Source of the DNA: Pantoea phytobeneficialis
GTDB lineage: Bacteria > Pseudomonadota > Gammaproteobacteria > Enterobacterales > Enterobacteriaceae
Direction: 5' to 3'
NCBI RefSeq assembly: GCF_009728735.1
Contig: NZ_CP024636.1
Coordinates: 1,892,894 to 1,956,893 of the forward strand
Length of the DNA: 64,000 bases
Shown: positions 45,682-55,101 of the stretch, in pieces
How the letters are laid out: each line of letters opens with the position of its first letter
Position numbering within the stretch: the stretch's first letter is position 1
Notes under the pieces: generated by a model
The model's input: only the letters and a program-made list of their open reading frames with translations
Database searches by the model: none
Told to the model about the DNA's origin: nothing
Made by a program: the position numbers and the translations under genes

Positions 45682-47048
45682 TGTCTTCTCTGCGCTGGTT
45701 GGTGCTCCCTCTCGCGATGCTGCCTGGAGAAAGGGTGTCAGCCTGTCTGTCTGACGCTGATATGGCGTTATTCGGTCAGATGTCTGCGGTGCGCAAAAGA
45801 CCCGCGAGCTGGCAGATTGGCGGGAACGATCCCTGGCGCACTGATAATGGTTATACCGACCTGGTGGTGAAATACAGCAATCGCTGTTTATTCGTGGATG
45901 AGCAAATAAGGCTGAATGTCGCACTGTATGGGCTGACTTATTATCCAGTCAGGGATGGCGGGGTCTTTGAGCAAGATGATCAACGGGCGAGATTACTGTT
46001 TGACCGATTAAGCCTGACCTATAACCTGTCTGATACCGTCAGGCTGGAGGCGGGAAAAATAAGTAACAAAAGCGGCTTATTTTACCTTAAATCTCCAGCG
46101 AATCTGTTAAGTAATTACGGTGGTGGATTTAAATCGACACGAATATACCATCCGGCATTGAATCAGGTCTGGGCGGAATCATCCTGGGGATTTGAGCTGT
46201 CTGAGACGAACGAAAATAATTCGCTGTCACTTACCATCGCGCCAAAATTGGCGCAGGCGGGTAAAACGTATGAGTCTTCTGCTAACTGGTCAGCAACCCA
46301 ACGTTCAAACAGCCGCGATCGTTATTTGTTGACCTATACCGATTACCGTTTTGCTGATCATACATCGTCGGCCAGCCTGATGTTCGGTGATGCAAACATG
46401 ATTGCATTGGCAAACAGTTATAATTTATCTCAACAACTCACCTTCAATAGCGAACTGGCTTTGCACAGCAAACAGCGATGGCGACATCTGGATGAGGCAA
46501 AGGCTGAGCAGTTACAAAATTATGTTTTTCCAGATGTACTTTATCACACCAGAGAAAAGCAAGGTTGGGAGCTGGCGCTGGGAGTCCAATATACCACGGA
46601 GCGTTTTGACCACTTTGGCATTGGCTATTATTTTCAGAGCGAAGGCTATTCGGCACGGCAATGGAAAAAACAGACCGATGTGATCAATTTTCTTAGTCAG
46701 AAAACGCCCTATCCTTCACTGGAGAGGGCATTTGACGCCTATAAATATTTAATGGCTTCCGAGATCTATAACGCCAGCAGTAACGGTAACCTCCTGGGGA
46801 AACATTATATCAACAGCTATGCCACTATTCTTCTTAATGAGCAAGATCGTCTACAGCCCTGGTCGGCCATTAACCTGATGGATAAGAGTTCGATGACAGG
46901 AATAACTTATATCAGACAGCTTAAGTCATTAAATAACCAGATGGAGGTTTACACCGGGGTTTATATAATGGCTGGAAAAAACAATAGCGAATTCGGTCTG
47001 TTTGGCGAGACACTCGCAACGTATATCGGTTTTAATTATACATTTTAA
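45681..47048 (+). CDS. Predicted outer-membrane beta-barrel protein
   Basis: A 455-residue protein with a signal peptide (about 1-21) and amphipathic strands throughout, ending in the barrel signature TYIGFNYTF with C-terminal Phe. Family not recognised; the arrangement (ATPase, permease, LolA-like, barrel) recalls clusters where a barrel accepts the exported lipid or lipoprotein. The ATG at 45681 overlaps the previous stop (TGA/ATG) and has AGGGGA upstream; TTG three bases earlier is an alternative. Confidence 0.78.
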   Translation: MSSLRWLVLPLAMLPGERVSACLSDADMALFGQMSAVRKRPASWQIGGNDPWRTDNGYTDLVVKYSNRCLFVDEQIRLNVALYGLTYYPVRDGGVFEQDDQRARLLFDRLSLTYNLSDTVRLEAGKISNKSGLFYLKSPANLLSNYGGGFKSTRIYHPALNQVWAESSWGFELSETNENNSLSLTIAPKLAQAGKTYESSANWSATQRSNSRDRYLLTYTDYRFADHTSSASLMFGDANMIALANSYNLSQQLTFNSELALHSKQRWRHLDEAKAEQLQNYVFPDVLYHTREKQGWELALGVQYTTERFDHFGIGYYFQSEGYSARQWKKQTDVINFLSQKTPYPSLERAFDAYKYLMASEIYNASSNGNLLGKHYINSYATILLNEQDRLQPWSAINLMDKSSMTGITYIRQLKSLNNQMEVYTGVYIMAGKNNSEFGLFGETLATYIGFNYTF

Positions 47049-47057
47049 GGTCTTATT

Positions 47058-47990
47058 ATGGATGATAAACACGCGCCTGCTGTCGCGCTTATGTTTTCGG
47101 GGCAGGGCAATCCGGTTATCGGGATGGGGGCTGATTTATGGCATATCAATCAGCAAGCACGGCAGATTTGGGATTGTGCGAGCGATATTTCGCAGATGGA
47201 TATTCGTCGTCTTTGCTTAAAAGGTCCAATGAATAAATTGGTGCAAACACCTTGCCAGCAAGTGGCGGTCACGGCGATAAATGTAACGCTGTATACTCTG
47301 TTGCTTGATAAACTCAATGTCGAGACAACAGTGGGTTGCTGCGGTCATAGTGTCGGCGAATACAGTGCGTTATATGCCGCGAAGGCTGTTTCCCTGGAGG
47401 ACTTGTTTAAAATAATCCATTTCCGATCACAGTTGATGCACGAATTAAGCAAAGAAAATAGTGGGACGATGTATGTCGTGAAGGGTATCGATTATCACAC
47501 AATGACTGAACTGATTGCGCGTTCGGATATTGAGTTGGATGTCAGTTGCGACAACAGTCCCCATCAACAGGTTATTGGCGGGACATCCGCTGCGCTCACG
47601 GCATTTGTCCCGCTATTGGCCCGGCATGGCTTTGATGCTTTCAAACCCGGCGTGAGTGGAGCCTGGCATACCCGTTTAATGGCGCAAGGGGTAAAGCAAA
47701 TGCGCAATTTTTTAGCGGCGGTGGAGATTAAACGCCCAGATTTCGACATGTTGATGAATGTGACGGGTTGTGCGGAATACGAACCGGAGAAGATTAAACA
47801 CAATCTGGCGCTGCATTTAACCCATACCGTAAAGTGGACCGATTCGATGGCGCGCTTATTAAGCCATCCATTAACACCGGTGCTGATTGAGGTCAGTAAC
47901 AAGGCCTACCTCGGCCATATGCTGAAGGATTTTCCCGGTTTTACATCGAAAATGACGCAACATTGTCGAACCATTACTGGTGCCTTATGA
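47058..47990 (+). CDS. FabD-like malonyl-CoA:ACP transacylase
   Basis: A 310-residue acyltransferase. Nucleophile Ser98 is in GHSVGEYSAL, His204 in GAWHTRLM, Arg123 in IIHFRSQLMH (the malonate carboxylate-binding Arg of FabD), and MFSGQGNP is at residues 12-19. It should load extender units on the island ACP. Arg123 favours malonyl-type units. It is the only enzyme of the chain-building set placed after the exporter genes; its stop overlaps the next start in ATGA. Confidence 0.92.
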   Translation: MDDKHAPAVALMFSGQGNPVIGMGADLWHINQQARQIWDCASDISQMDIRRLCLKGPMNKLVQTPCQQVAVTAINVTLYTLLLDKLNVETTVGCCGHSVGEYSALYAAKAVSLEDLFKIIHFRSQLMHELSKENSGTMYVVKGIDYHTMTELIARSDIELDVSCDNSPHQQVIGGTSAALTAFVPLLARHGFDAFKPGVSGAWHTRLMAQGVKQMRNFLAAVEIKRPDFDMLMNVTGCAEYEPEKIKHNLALHLTHTVKWTDSMARLLSHPLTPVLIEVSNKAYLGHMLKDFPGFTSKMTQHCRTITGAL

Positions 47991-48982
47991 TTCCAGATTA
48001 TCAGAAATTTATCTCTTTTCAGGATAAGAGAGTTATTCCATTTTTCTTCGCTGTGATTCTGGTCGTTGTGGGTTTTTACTGGAAGAATAATGATTATCAA
48101 TTAACGCAGCACAATGTTTGGCCGGTCAGCGCATTATTGGCTATCGTGCTGTTTAATTTCATTTATGACCTCAAGGCTTTTTGGGCGTATAGCTGTGTTA
48201 TTGGTCGTGTCGATGTAAATGTTTTCTCTGAGAAGCCTTGTGGTAAGTTGCTGAATGTTGTCTCCCGTCCCGTAATCATCAGTACGCTTATGCTATGGAT
48301 GTTCTGGATTATTGCAACTGGCTGGCTGTCATTGCCTGCAACGATGTATTCGGTTCTTTGTTTTTATATTACTTCATCTTGCATTGTTTACCTGGTATTC
48401 AGATGGCTCAGACCAGTGTATATTCGTCAGGTGCTGACTTCTGCTACACCAGGTGTGAAATACCGACACCTTTATCAGTATGTTAGTGTCTGTCTCTTCA
48501 CTGTCACGTTACTGAATGTCATCTCAGTTAGCCCTTTAGCACAGCAGGAAGGCTTTTCCTTGCGGGAGGGTTTCTTGTCCATAAGACTGATGGTGGCTAT
48601 GCTGATTCTTTGTACTATTGTCCTGGCGATAAATTTAGCATTCGCTCGTATATCCAAAAGATATGTATTTTTGGGGCGTATCTTCTTAAAAGAAATCGAC
48701 TTCTTCTTTTCAAAATCGGTTCCGTTCAGTCGTTTATCCTCGCGGCCATTAATCATCAGAATTCTTATAGTGTTGTTCATTCTGGCGGTATGGATTGTTG
48801 CGGTAAGCACAGCACTTAGCCTGTTGCAGTGGCAAATCCGTTTTGAGTGGTACTTTTTGTTCTGTTTTCTACCTTGTATGGGTTATTGCTTTTTGCATAC
48901 CTGGTGGCAATACCATCATGAGTTTATGATGGCTTGTGATATGTACTTTCGCTATGAAGCGTTTAACAAACGTAATCTTTGA
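47987..48982 (+). CDS. Polytopic membrane protein of unknown family
   Basis: A 331-residue protein with about eight hydrophobic segments (first about residues 24-41) and a short hydrophilic C-terminus (DMYFRYEAFNKRNL). Family not recognised. The start at 47987 overlaps the transacylase stop by four bases; a frame opening 8 codons earlier is rejected. It is the last gene of the operon. A membrane acyltransferase or product-tailoring role would fit, but no motif supports it. Confidence 0.72.
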   Translation: MIPDYQKFISFQDKRVIPFFFAVILVVVGFYWKNNDYQLTQHNVWPVSALLAIVLFNFIYDLKAFWAYSCVIGRVDVNVFSEKPCGKLLNVVSRPVIISTLMLWMFWIIATGWLSLPATMYSVLCFYITSSCIVYLVFRWLRPVYIRQVLTSATPGVKYRHLYQYVSVCLFTVTLLNVISVSPLAQQEGFSLREGFLSIRLMVAMLILCTIVLAINLAFARISKRYVFLGRIFLKEIDFFFSKSVPFSRLSSRPLIIRILIVLFILAVWIVAVSTALSLLQWQIRFEWYFLFCFLPCMGYCFLHTWWQYHHEFMMACDMYFRYEAFNKRNL

Positions 48983-49138
48983 TCTTGATCAGCAGAAGTA
49001 GGTAATTCTATCGGCGAAATCTTTAAAAAGGTAAATAAAAATATTCTGAGAGGAATCTTATTTCTCAACAGTCACCACTCTGCGTAATTTACCCCGGTGA
49101 ACAGGAGCGGCGGTAACACAAGGATGAGGTGAGCCTTT

Positions 49139-49759
49139 TTGGAACATAGGATCGTTGACGCGCTGAGCTGCATGGGATGTCGGCTTGGTTGTCGTGTGCA
49201 TCACGACGAAACATTTAAAGTAGAGTTTTGTACGGATAAAAAGTTAGTACTTTGGCCTGAAGGTAATGATTATTTAAAACTGGCATTACATGAGTTAGTT
49301 TTTAAAAGTAATGGCTGTGAGCTGAGTGAGGACACTCTGATTGTTGATTTCTCACTGAGACATCTCGGTTTATTCATTAATGATGAGTGGCTAACGGTTT
49401 TCTCTGCGTGTGGCATGGAAATTGTTCTGATCCCTGACAGAAGAATGATGGCGATTGCGCATTATTGGTGGCGGAAATCAGCCAGTATCAAAGCTGTTAT
49501 TCCTACCGATGCGGGGTTGGATTGTTTTATGGCCGATTTGAAAAACAGGCTCTGTGGCAGCAGGACTAAGCGGATTAAAGCTCCGGCAGCAACTGAACGA
49601 GAAATGCATGTGTTAAAGATGATATACAACGGCAGTACTGTGAACGAAATAGCCACCTTACTGGGTTGTAGCGTGAAAAGTGTTTATATCCATAAATCGA
49701 CGTTAAAGAAAAAAATGGGTAGTGACATTATCTTTCATATGCTGCCGCAGCAGCACTAG
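49139..49759 (+). CDS. LuxR-type regulator at the right edge of the island
   Basis: A 206-residue protein with a C-terminal LuxR HTH (AATEREMHVLKMIYNGSTVN, then EIATLLGCSVKSVYIHKSTL). The N-terminal part matches the left-edge regulator motif by motif (LIVDFSLRHLGLFINDEWL versus FVDFSHYNIKLFSDPHWIS; PDRRMMAIAHYWWRKS versus SDYRMDNLASWWWKNN), so the two are paralogues. The start is TTG with GAGGTGAG six bases upstream; an ATG at 49172 is an alternative. It follows the operon after 156 bases on the same strand and may have its own promoter. Confidence 0.82.
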   Translation: MEHRIVDALSCMGCRLGCRVHHDETFKVEFCTDKKLVLWPEGNDYLKLALHELVFKSNGCELSEDTLIVDFSLRHLGLFINDEWLTVFSACGMEIVLIPDRRMMAIAHYWWRKSASIKAVIPTDAGLDCFMADLKNRLCGSRTKRIKAPAATEREMHVLKMIYNGSTVNEIATLLGCSVKSVYIHKSTLKKKMGSDIIFHMLPQQH

Positions 49760-49774
49760 TGTCAACCTTACGGG

Positions 49775-49812
49775 CATAAAAAATCCGGAAATGAAGTCCA
49801 TTTCCGGATTCT
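49775..49812 (-). terminator. Intrinsic terminator of slyB (may also end the island)
   Basis: AATCCGGAAATG / CATTTCCGGATT is a perfect 12-bp stem with a 5-base loop. On the minus strand it is followed by TTTTTTATG. It lies between the convergent luxR-type gene and slyB and marks the right edge of the island. Confidence 0.85.
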
Positions 49813-49843
49813 GGCAGGGTGTCTTGATCGACTACGCGCGGGT

Positions 49844-50311
49844 TTAGCGCGGTGACACGGTAACCTGGCTGCCGTTAGATGCCATCACAACACGCTGGCC
49901 GACAGAGAAACGGGTGGCGGCCTGTTTCTGCACCACCATGATGGTGTTGCCGTCATCTTTACGGATTTCCAGTTCGACACCGTCACTCTTATTCAGGGTG
50001 CTCTGCACGCCCTGGCCAGCTACACCGCCGAGCACGGCACCGCCTGCGGTTGCCAGGCTACGGCCGCTTCCGCCGCCGATGGTGTTACCGAGGAAGCCAC
50101 CTAATACGGCACCACCGATGGCACCAATAACATTGTTTTCGTCACCGCCCTGAATCTTGACCGGGCGAACGGAAACCAGCGTACCGTAAGAAACGCTCTG
50201 TACTTGTTTCGCTTCACTGGCACTGTAGACATCACCAGAAAGGGTGTCGTTACTCACACAACCTGCCAGCGTTAAGCCGGCAAGGGAGACGACCAGAAAA
50301 CGCTTAATCAT
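49844..50311 (-). CDS. slyB: SlyB, outer-membrane lipoprotein
   Basis: A 155-residue lipoprotein, the E. coli length, with lipobox LAGC (Cys17) and a Gly-rich 2TM-type glycine-zipper region (AIGGAVLGGFLGNTIGGGSG). In E. coli it is PhoPQ-regulated and stabilises the outer membrane under stress. In E. coli it faces slyA across about 50 bases; here about 21.5 kb separates them. Confidence 0.97.
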   Translation of the reverse strand: MIKRFLVVSLAGLTLAGCVSNDTLSGDVYSASEAKQVQSVSYGTLVSVRPVKIQGGDENNVIGAIGGAVLGGFLGNTIGGGSGRSLATAGGAVLGGVAGQGVQSTLNKSDGVELEIRKDDGNTIMVVQKQAATRFSVGQRVVMASNGSQVTVSPR

Positions 50312-50595
50312 CAGAAAGCTCCTTCATGCAAAAATGTGCCGTGTTCTCATCCTGTTCTGCACAGAGTATAAGACACAAAACTGGCAATTGACTCTTCGTC
50401 CGGATAATACGCGGTTGGAGGCGAAGCATAGACCATTGCATCTCAACAAAAATTCAATTGAACACGAAATATTTTAACCTGGAATGCGCTACGCAATGTG
50501 CTTAAAAAGCGGAATTTAATCATAGAATTAGCCTGCGTAATTTGCCAGGCTACTCAAAGATGAATCATTTGCTCGTAGGCGAGTAAGGAAAAGTT

Positions 50596-51717
50596 ATGAA
50601 ATCAGGACGCTATATCGGGGTGATGTCCGGTACCAGTCTTGACGGTGTCGATGTGGTGCTGGCGGCGATCGATGAACATATGGTGGCGCAGCAGGCGAGC
50701 TACTGTCATCCGATACCACAAGATTTGCGGCAGCAGGTGCTGGCGATCTGTCAGGGACAATCTCTGACCTTGTCGCAATTGGGGCAGCTCGATAACCGTC
50801 TGGGTAAGCTGTTCGCAGAAGCGGTATTAACCCTGATGCGCCAGCAGTCGCTGGAGGCCAGCGATATCATGGCAATAGGTTGCCACGGACAAACGGTGTG
50901 GCATGAGCCGTTAAGTGATGCGCCTAACACCTTACAGATTGGTGATAATAACCAAATTGTTGCTGCCACCGGCGTGACCGTGGTCGGGGATTTTCGCCGC
51001 CGCGATATGGCGTTGGGCGGGCAGGGTGCTCCGTTAGTACCGGCGTTTCACCAGGCTTTATTAATGGACAGCGTTGAGCGGCGCATGGTGTTGAACATCG
51101 GCGGGATTGCCAACCTCTCGTTGTTACTGCCAGGCCATGCGGTGCGCGGCTTTGATACCGGGCCGGGTAATATGTTGATTGATGCGTGGATTTGGCGTCA
51201 CAAAGGCCAGCCCTACGACAAAGATGCCGCCTGGGCGCGCAGTGGGCAGGTGGTCCCGGCGCTACTTGATCAGATGCTGGCCGATCCCTGGTTCGCCTTA
51301 CCGCCGCCAAAAAGCACCGGACGCGAATATTTCAACCTCGGATGGGTCGAGCAACAATTACAACGCTTCCCGGCACTGGCTGCGCAGGATGTACAGGCGA
51401 CACTGACCGAACTCACCGCGCTGACCATTACGCAGCAGGTACAACTGAATGATGGCTGCGATCGCCTGTTAGTATGCGGTGGCGGCAGCCGTAACCCGCT
51501 GTTGATGGCCCGTCTGGCGGCAATGCTGCCCGGTACGGAGGTCAACACCACTGACCAGGCCGGTATCAGCGGCGATGATATGGAAGCGCTGGCCTTTGCC
51601 TGGCTGGCGTTCCGCACCTTGTCCGGCTTACCGGGCAATTTACCGGCGGTGACTGGCGCGCGCGAAATGAGCGTGCTGGGTGCCATCTATCCGGCCAATT
51701 CCCGGCAGACACGTTAA
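50596..51717 (+). CDS. anmK: AnmK, anhydro-N-acetylmuramic acid kinase
   Basis: A 373-residue cytosolic kinase (369 in E. coli). It converts 1,6-anhydro-MurNAc released in murein turnover to MurNAc-6-phosphate. The N-terminal [12 protein letters not shown], the [21 protein letters not shown] segment and the [13 protein letters not shown] segment are characteristic. It is divergent from slyB, and mliC follows after 9 bases. Confidence 0.97.
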   Translation: MKSGRYIGVMSGTSLDGVDVVLAAIDEHMVAQQASYCHPIPQDLRQQVLAICQGQSLTLSQLGQLDNRLGKLFAEAVLTLMRQQSLEASDIMAIGCHGQTVWHEPLSDAPNTLQIGDNNQIVAATGVTVVGDFRRRDMALGGQGAPLVPAFHQALLMDSVERRMVLNIGGIANLSLLLPGHAVRGFDTGPGNMLIDAWIWRHKGQPYDKDAAWARSGQVVPALLDQMLADPWFALPPPKSTGREYFNLGWVEQQLQRFPALAAQDVQATLTELTALTITQQVQLNDGCDRLLVCGGGSRNPLLMARLAAMLPGTEVNTTDQAGISGDDMEALAFAWLAFRTLSGLPGNLPAVTGAREMSVLGAIYPANSRQTR

Positions 51718-51726
51718 GGAGTCAGG

Positions 51727-52053
51727 ATGAAAAAGGCGATTTTAGTGGGCGGCGTACTGCTGCTGAGCGGTTGTGGTTTAATGCATAAACCCGCCGAAGC
51801 ACCGCAAAAGTTACATTACCGTTGCGGTACGTTGCCGCTAACCGTAACCCTGGATAACCCGCGTCAGCAGGTCAGTTTTATTCTTGATGGCAAAGCGCTG
51901 ACCTTGACCCAAACCGTTGCCGCTTCCGGTACGCGCTACAGTGACGGCACTTACGTCTTCTGGTCGAAAGGGAATGGCGCTTTTATCGAGCGTAACGATA
52001 AAATTGTGATTAATGACTGCGAATTGCAGAATGCGGATGGTTCCGCCCAGTAA
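51727..52053 (+). CDS. mliC: MliC, C-type lysozyme inhibitor lipoprotein
   Basis: A 108-residue lipoprotein (109 in E. coli) with lipobox LLSGC (Cys16). The mature domain binds and inhibits C-type lysozymes. Conserved segments are [10 protein letters not shown] and the inhibitory loop [16 protein letters not shown], with Cys pairs for a disulfide. It lies between anmK and pdxH, 23 bases before pdxH, as in E. coli. Confidence 0.95.
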   Translation: MKKAILVGGVLLLSGCGLMHKPAEAPQKLHYRCGTLPLTVTLDNPRQQVSFILDGKALTLTQTVAASGTRYSDGTYVFWSKGNGAFIERNDKIVINDCELQNADGSAQ

Positions 52054-52076
52054 TCGTTAAAGAAAGAGTAAACAGC

Positions 52077-52733
52077 ATGAGCGACAGTGACAGTTTGCAA
52101 AATATTGCCCACCTGCGTCGTGAATACACCCGTGGTGGTTTGCGGCGTAAAGATCTGCCAGAGGATCCTCTGGCGCTGTTTGAACATTGGCTACAACAGG
52201 CGTGTGCCGCGCAACTGCCCGATCCCACCGCCATGACGGTGGCGACGGTAGACAGCAGCGGCCAACCCTATCAGCGCATCGTGTTGCTCAAGCATTACGA
52301 TGACAAAGGAATGGTGTTTTACACCAATCTCGGTAGTCGTAAGGCGTTGCAGCTGGCGGACAATCCGCGCATCTCGCTGCACTTCCCGTGGCACTATCTT
52401 GAACGTCAGGTGATGGTGCTGGGCGAAGTTGAGAAACTGTCGGCACTGGAGGTGTTGAAGTATTTCCATAGCCGTCCGCGTGACAGCCAGATTGGTGCCT
52501 GGGTTTCGAAGCAGTCGAGCCGCATTTCCGCTCGTGGCGTGCTGGAAGGCAAGTTCCTCGAATTGAAGCAGAAGTTCCAGCAAGGTGAAGTGCCCCTGCC
52601 GAGTTTCTGGGGCGGATTCCGGGTTAAATTCCACACGATGGAGTTCTGGCAAGGGGGAGAACATCGGCTGCACGATCGCTTCCTCTATCAACGTCAGGAC
52701 AATGGCTGGTCAATCGACCGTCTCGCCCCGTAA
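52077..52733 (+). CDS. pdxH: PdxH, pyridoxine/pyridoxamine 5'-phosphate oxidase
   Basis: A 218-residue FMN enzyme, the E. coli length. It oxidises PNP or PMP to pyridoxal 5'-phosphate, the last step of PLP synthesis and salvage. [23 protein letters not shown] (split as [10 protein letters not shown] and YTNLGSRK) forms the FMN/substrate site, and the C-terminal [10 protein letters not shown] and WSIDRLAP are the family signature. tyrS follows after a 139-base gap with a possible weak hairpin. Confidence 0.97.
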   Translation: MSDSDSLQNIAHLRREYTRGGLRRKDLPEDPLALFEHWLQQACAAQLPDPTAMTVATVDSSGQPYQRIVLLKHYDDKGMVFYTNLGSRKALQLADNPRISLHFPWHYLERQVMVLGEVEKLSALEVLKYFHSRPRDSQIGAWVSKQSSRISARGVLEGKFLELKQKFQQGEVPLPSFWGGFRVKFHTMEFWQGGEHRLHDRFLYQRQDNGWSIDRLAP

Positions 52734-52872
52734 AACTGCGTTTTAACCCCTTTCAACGCTGGCGCAGTTGGCGTCAGCGCTTTATGCTATAGCCCTCATT
52801 TTTTTCACTTCCGCAAATCAGCGGAAAGCTGTGTACCAGCATAGGTGCAGTCTGATCAATTTGGAGTCAGTG

Positions 52873-54147
52873 ATGACCAGCAGTAACCTGATACAACAAT
52901 TGCAAGAGAGGGGCTTGATTGCCCAGGTAACGGACGAGGAAGCGTTAGCAGAGCGACTGGCGCAAGGGCCAATTGCACTCTATTGCGGCTTTGATCCCAC
53001 CGCTGATAGCTTGCACTTGGGCCATCTGGTGCCGCTGCTCTGCCTGAAACGTTTTCAGGATGCCGGACATAAACCGGTCGCGCTGGTGGGTGGTGCCACC
53101 GGTCTGATTGGCGATCCCAGCTTTAAAGCAGCAGAACGTAAACTGAATACCACTGAAACCGTGGGCGAGTGGGTGGAGAAAATCCGCCATCAGGTCGCGC
53201 CATTCCTCAGTTTCGATTGTGGCGACAACAGCGCCATCGCCGCCAATAACTATGACTGGTTTGGTGGCATGAATGTGCTGACCTTCCTGCGTGATATCGG
53301 TAAACACTTCTCTGTGAACCAGATGATCAACAAAGAAGCGGTCAAACAGCGTCTTAACCGTGAAGATCAGGGTATCTCCTACACCGAATTCTCCTACAAC
53401 CTGTTGCAGGGTTATGACTTTGCCGAGTTGAACAAGCGTTATGGCGTGGTGCTGCAAATTGGCGGTTCCGACCAGTGGGGCAACATCACCTCCGGTATCG
53501 ATTTAACCCGTCGCCTGCACCAGCAGCAGACCTGGGGTCTGACCGTGCCGTTGATCACCAAGTCTGACGGTACCAAGTTCGGTAAAACCGAAGGTGGCGC
53601 GGTGTGGCTCGATGCGAAGAAAACCAGTCCGTATAAGTTCTACCAGTTCTGGATCAACACCGCAGATGCGGATGTGTATCGCTTCCTGAAATTCTTCACC
53701 TTCATGAGCATTGAAGAGATCAATGCGCTGGAAGAAGCCGACAAAAACAGCGGTACCGCACCTCGCGCGCAGTACGTGTTGGCAGAGCAGGTAACACGAC
53801 TGGTGCATGGCGATGCGGGCCTGACTGCGGCCAAACGCATTACCGAGAGCCTGTTCTCTGGCAGCCTGAGCGATATGACCGAAGCGGATTTCGAGCAGCT
53901 GGCACAGGACGGTATGCCGACCATCAACCTGACCGCCGAAGATGACCTGCAACAGGCGCTGGTCAAAGCGGAGCTGGTGCCTTCACGCGGCCAGGCACGT
54001 ACCATGATCGGTTCGAACGCGGTTTCTCTGAACGGTGAAAAACAATCTGACGCCGAATACCGTTTCAGCGACAGCGACAAACTGTTTGGGCGCTTCACGC
54101 TGCTGCGTCGCGGCAAAAAACACTACTGCCTGATTAACTGGCAGTAA
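52873..54147 (+). CDS. tyrS: TyrS, tyrosyl-tRNA synthetase
   Basis: A 424-residue class I synthetase, the E. coli length, charging tRNA-Tyr with tyrosine. HIGH-like motif LHLGHLVPL and KMSKS-like KFGKTEGG are present, and the C-terminal S4-like RNA-binding domain includes [20 protein letters not shown]. The frame is open 35 codons upstream, but the ATG at 52873 follows TGGAGTC and matches the family start [15 protein letters not shown]. Confidence 0.98.
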   Translation: MTSSNLIQQLQERGLIAQVTDEEALAERLAQGPIALYCGFDPTADSLHLGHLVPLLCLKRFQDAGHKPVALVGGATGLIGDPSFKAAERKLNTTETVGEWVEKIRHQVAPFLSFDCGDNSAIAANNYDWFGGMNVLTFLRDIGKHFSVNQMINKEAVKQRLNREDQGISYTEFSYNLLQGYDFAELNKRYGVVLQIGGSDQWGNITSGIDLTRRLHQQQTWGLTVPLITKSDGTKFGKTEGGAVWLDAKKTSPYKFYQFWINTADADVYRFLKFFTFMSIEEINALEEADKNSGTAPRAQYVLAEQVTRLVHGDAGLTAAKRITESLFSGSLSDMTEADFEQLAQDGMPTINLTAEDDLQQALVKAELVPSRGQARTMIGSNAVSLNGEKQSDAEYRFSDSDKLFGRFTLLRRGKKHYCLINWQ

Positions 54148-54154
54148 GCAATTC

Positions 54155-54180
54155 AGGGCCGGTTTCCGGCCCTTTTTTTA
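54155..54180 (+). terminator. Intrinsic terminator of tyrS
   Basis: GGGCCGG / CCGGCCC around TTT is followed by seven T residues, directly after the tyrS stop. It lies just upstream of the pdxY ribosome site, so some read-through or a separate pdxY promoter is needed. Confidence 0.92.
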
Positions 54181-54203
54181 TGGCAAGGCAGTACAGGGCA
54201 ATA

Positions 54204-55064
54204 ATGAAAAATATTCTCGCAATCCAGTCTCATGTTGTTTACGGCCACGCTGGCAACAGCGCGGCAGAGTTTCCCATGCGTCGTATGGGTGCCAACGTCT
54301 GGCCGCTGAATACCGTGCAGTTCTCCAACCACACGCAGTATGGCCACTGGACCGGCACCGTGATGCCAGCCACCCATCTGACCGATATTGTGCAGGGCAT
54401 CGCCGCTATCGATCGATTGAAGACTTGTGATGCGGTGCTGAGTGGCTATCTGGGTTCCGCCGAGCAGGGTGAGCAGATTCTGGAGATTGTGCGCCAGGTA
54501 AAAGCCGCTAACCCGAATGCCTGGTACTTCTGTGATCCGGTCATGGGGCACCCGGAAAAAGGCTGCATTGTTGCGCCGGGTGTGGCGGAGTTTCATTGCA
54601 AAATGGCGCTCCCGGCCAGCGATATTATTGCACCGAACCTGCTGGAGCTGGAGATGCTGAGCGGGCACAGCATTGCCAATGTTGAACAGGCGGTGGTTGC
54701 GGCTCGTGAGCTGATTGCTCAGGGACCAAAAGTGGTGCTGGTGAAACATCTGGCGCGTGCCGGACGTCGCAGCGACCGTTTTGAGATGTTGCTGGTCACT
54801 GCCGATGAATGCTGGCATATCGACCGCCCACTGGTCGATTTTGGCGTACGTCAGCCGGTCGGCGTCGGTGATCTCACCAGCGGGCTGCTGCTGGTCGATC
54901 TGCTGCACGGCAAGTCGCTGCGTGATGCGCTGGAGCACGTCACGGCAGCGGTGTATGAAGTTATGCTGAAAACCCATGAAATGGGCGAGTACGAACTGCA
55001 ACTGGTGGCGGCACAGGATGCCATTGCGCAACCGACGCAGCATTTCGCGGCGGAAAAACTGTAA
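54204..55064 (+). CDS. pdxY: PdxY, pyridoxal kinase
   Basis: A 286-residue ribokinase-fold kinase (287 in E. coli) that phosphorylates pyridoxal for PLP salvage. Characteristic parts are [20 protein letters not shown] at the start, [15 protein letters not shown] and the anion-hole [15 protein letters not shown] with catalytic Asp. The frame opens 8 codons earlier, but the start at 54204 matches the family. It is beside tyrS, in reach of pdxH. Confidence 0.96.
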   Translation: MKNILAIQSHVVYGHAGNSAAEFPMRRMGANVWPLNTVQFSNHTQYGHWTGTVMPATHLTDIVQGIAAIDRLKTCDAVLSGYLGSAEQGEQILEIVRQVKAANPNAWYFCDPVMGHPEKGCIVAPGVAEFHCKMALPASDIIAPNLLELEMLSGHSIANVEQAVVAARELIAQGPKVVLVKHLARAGRRSDRFEMLLVTADECWHIDRPLVDFGVRQPVGVGDLTSGLLLVDLLHGKSLRDALEHVTAAVYEVMLKTHEMGEYELQLVAAQDAIAQPTQHFAAEKL

Positions 55065-55070
55065 CAGCCC

Positions 55071-55098
55071 GTCGCGGCGCGATAAATCGCGCCGCGAC
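55071..55098. repeat. Perfect 28-base palindrome (REP-like)
   Basis: GTCGCGGCGCGAT and ATCGCGCCGCGAC form a 13-bp stem with an AA centre, between the convergent ends of pdxY and gstA. Its core, read on the other strand, matches 19 bases of the repeat at 10580-10635. Confidence 0.8.
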
Positions 55099-55101
55099 GC
55101 A

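Noticed and set aside
34267..48982. Aryl-polyene (APE) or canonical housekeeping fatty-acid cluster
   Set aside because: It shares KS, CLF, KR, DH, ACP and LolA-like elements with APE clusters but has no ammonia lyase, CoA ligase or MMPL exporter. It has TPS genes, an ABC exporter, a GcvT-like gene and a fused KS-CLF instead. It is not the fabHDG-acpP-fabF locus either.
28385..49759. Prophage or integrative element
   Set aside because: No integrase, transposase, capsid or conjugation gene, and I could not find flanking direct repeats near the slyA and slyB terminators by eye.
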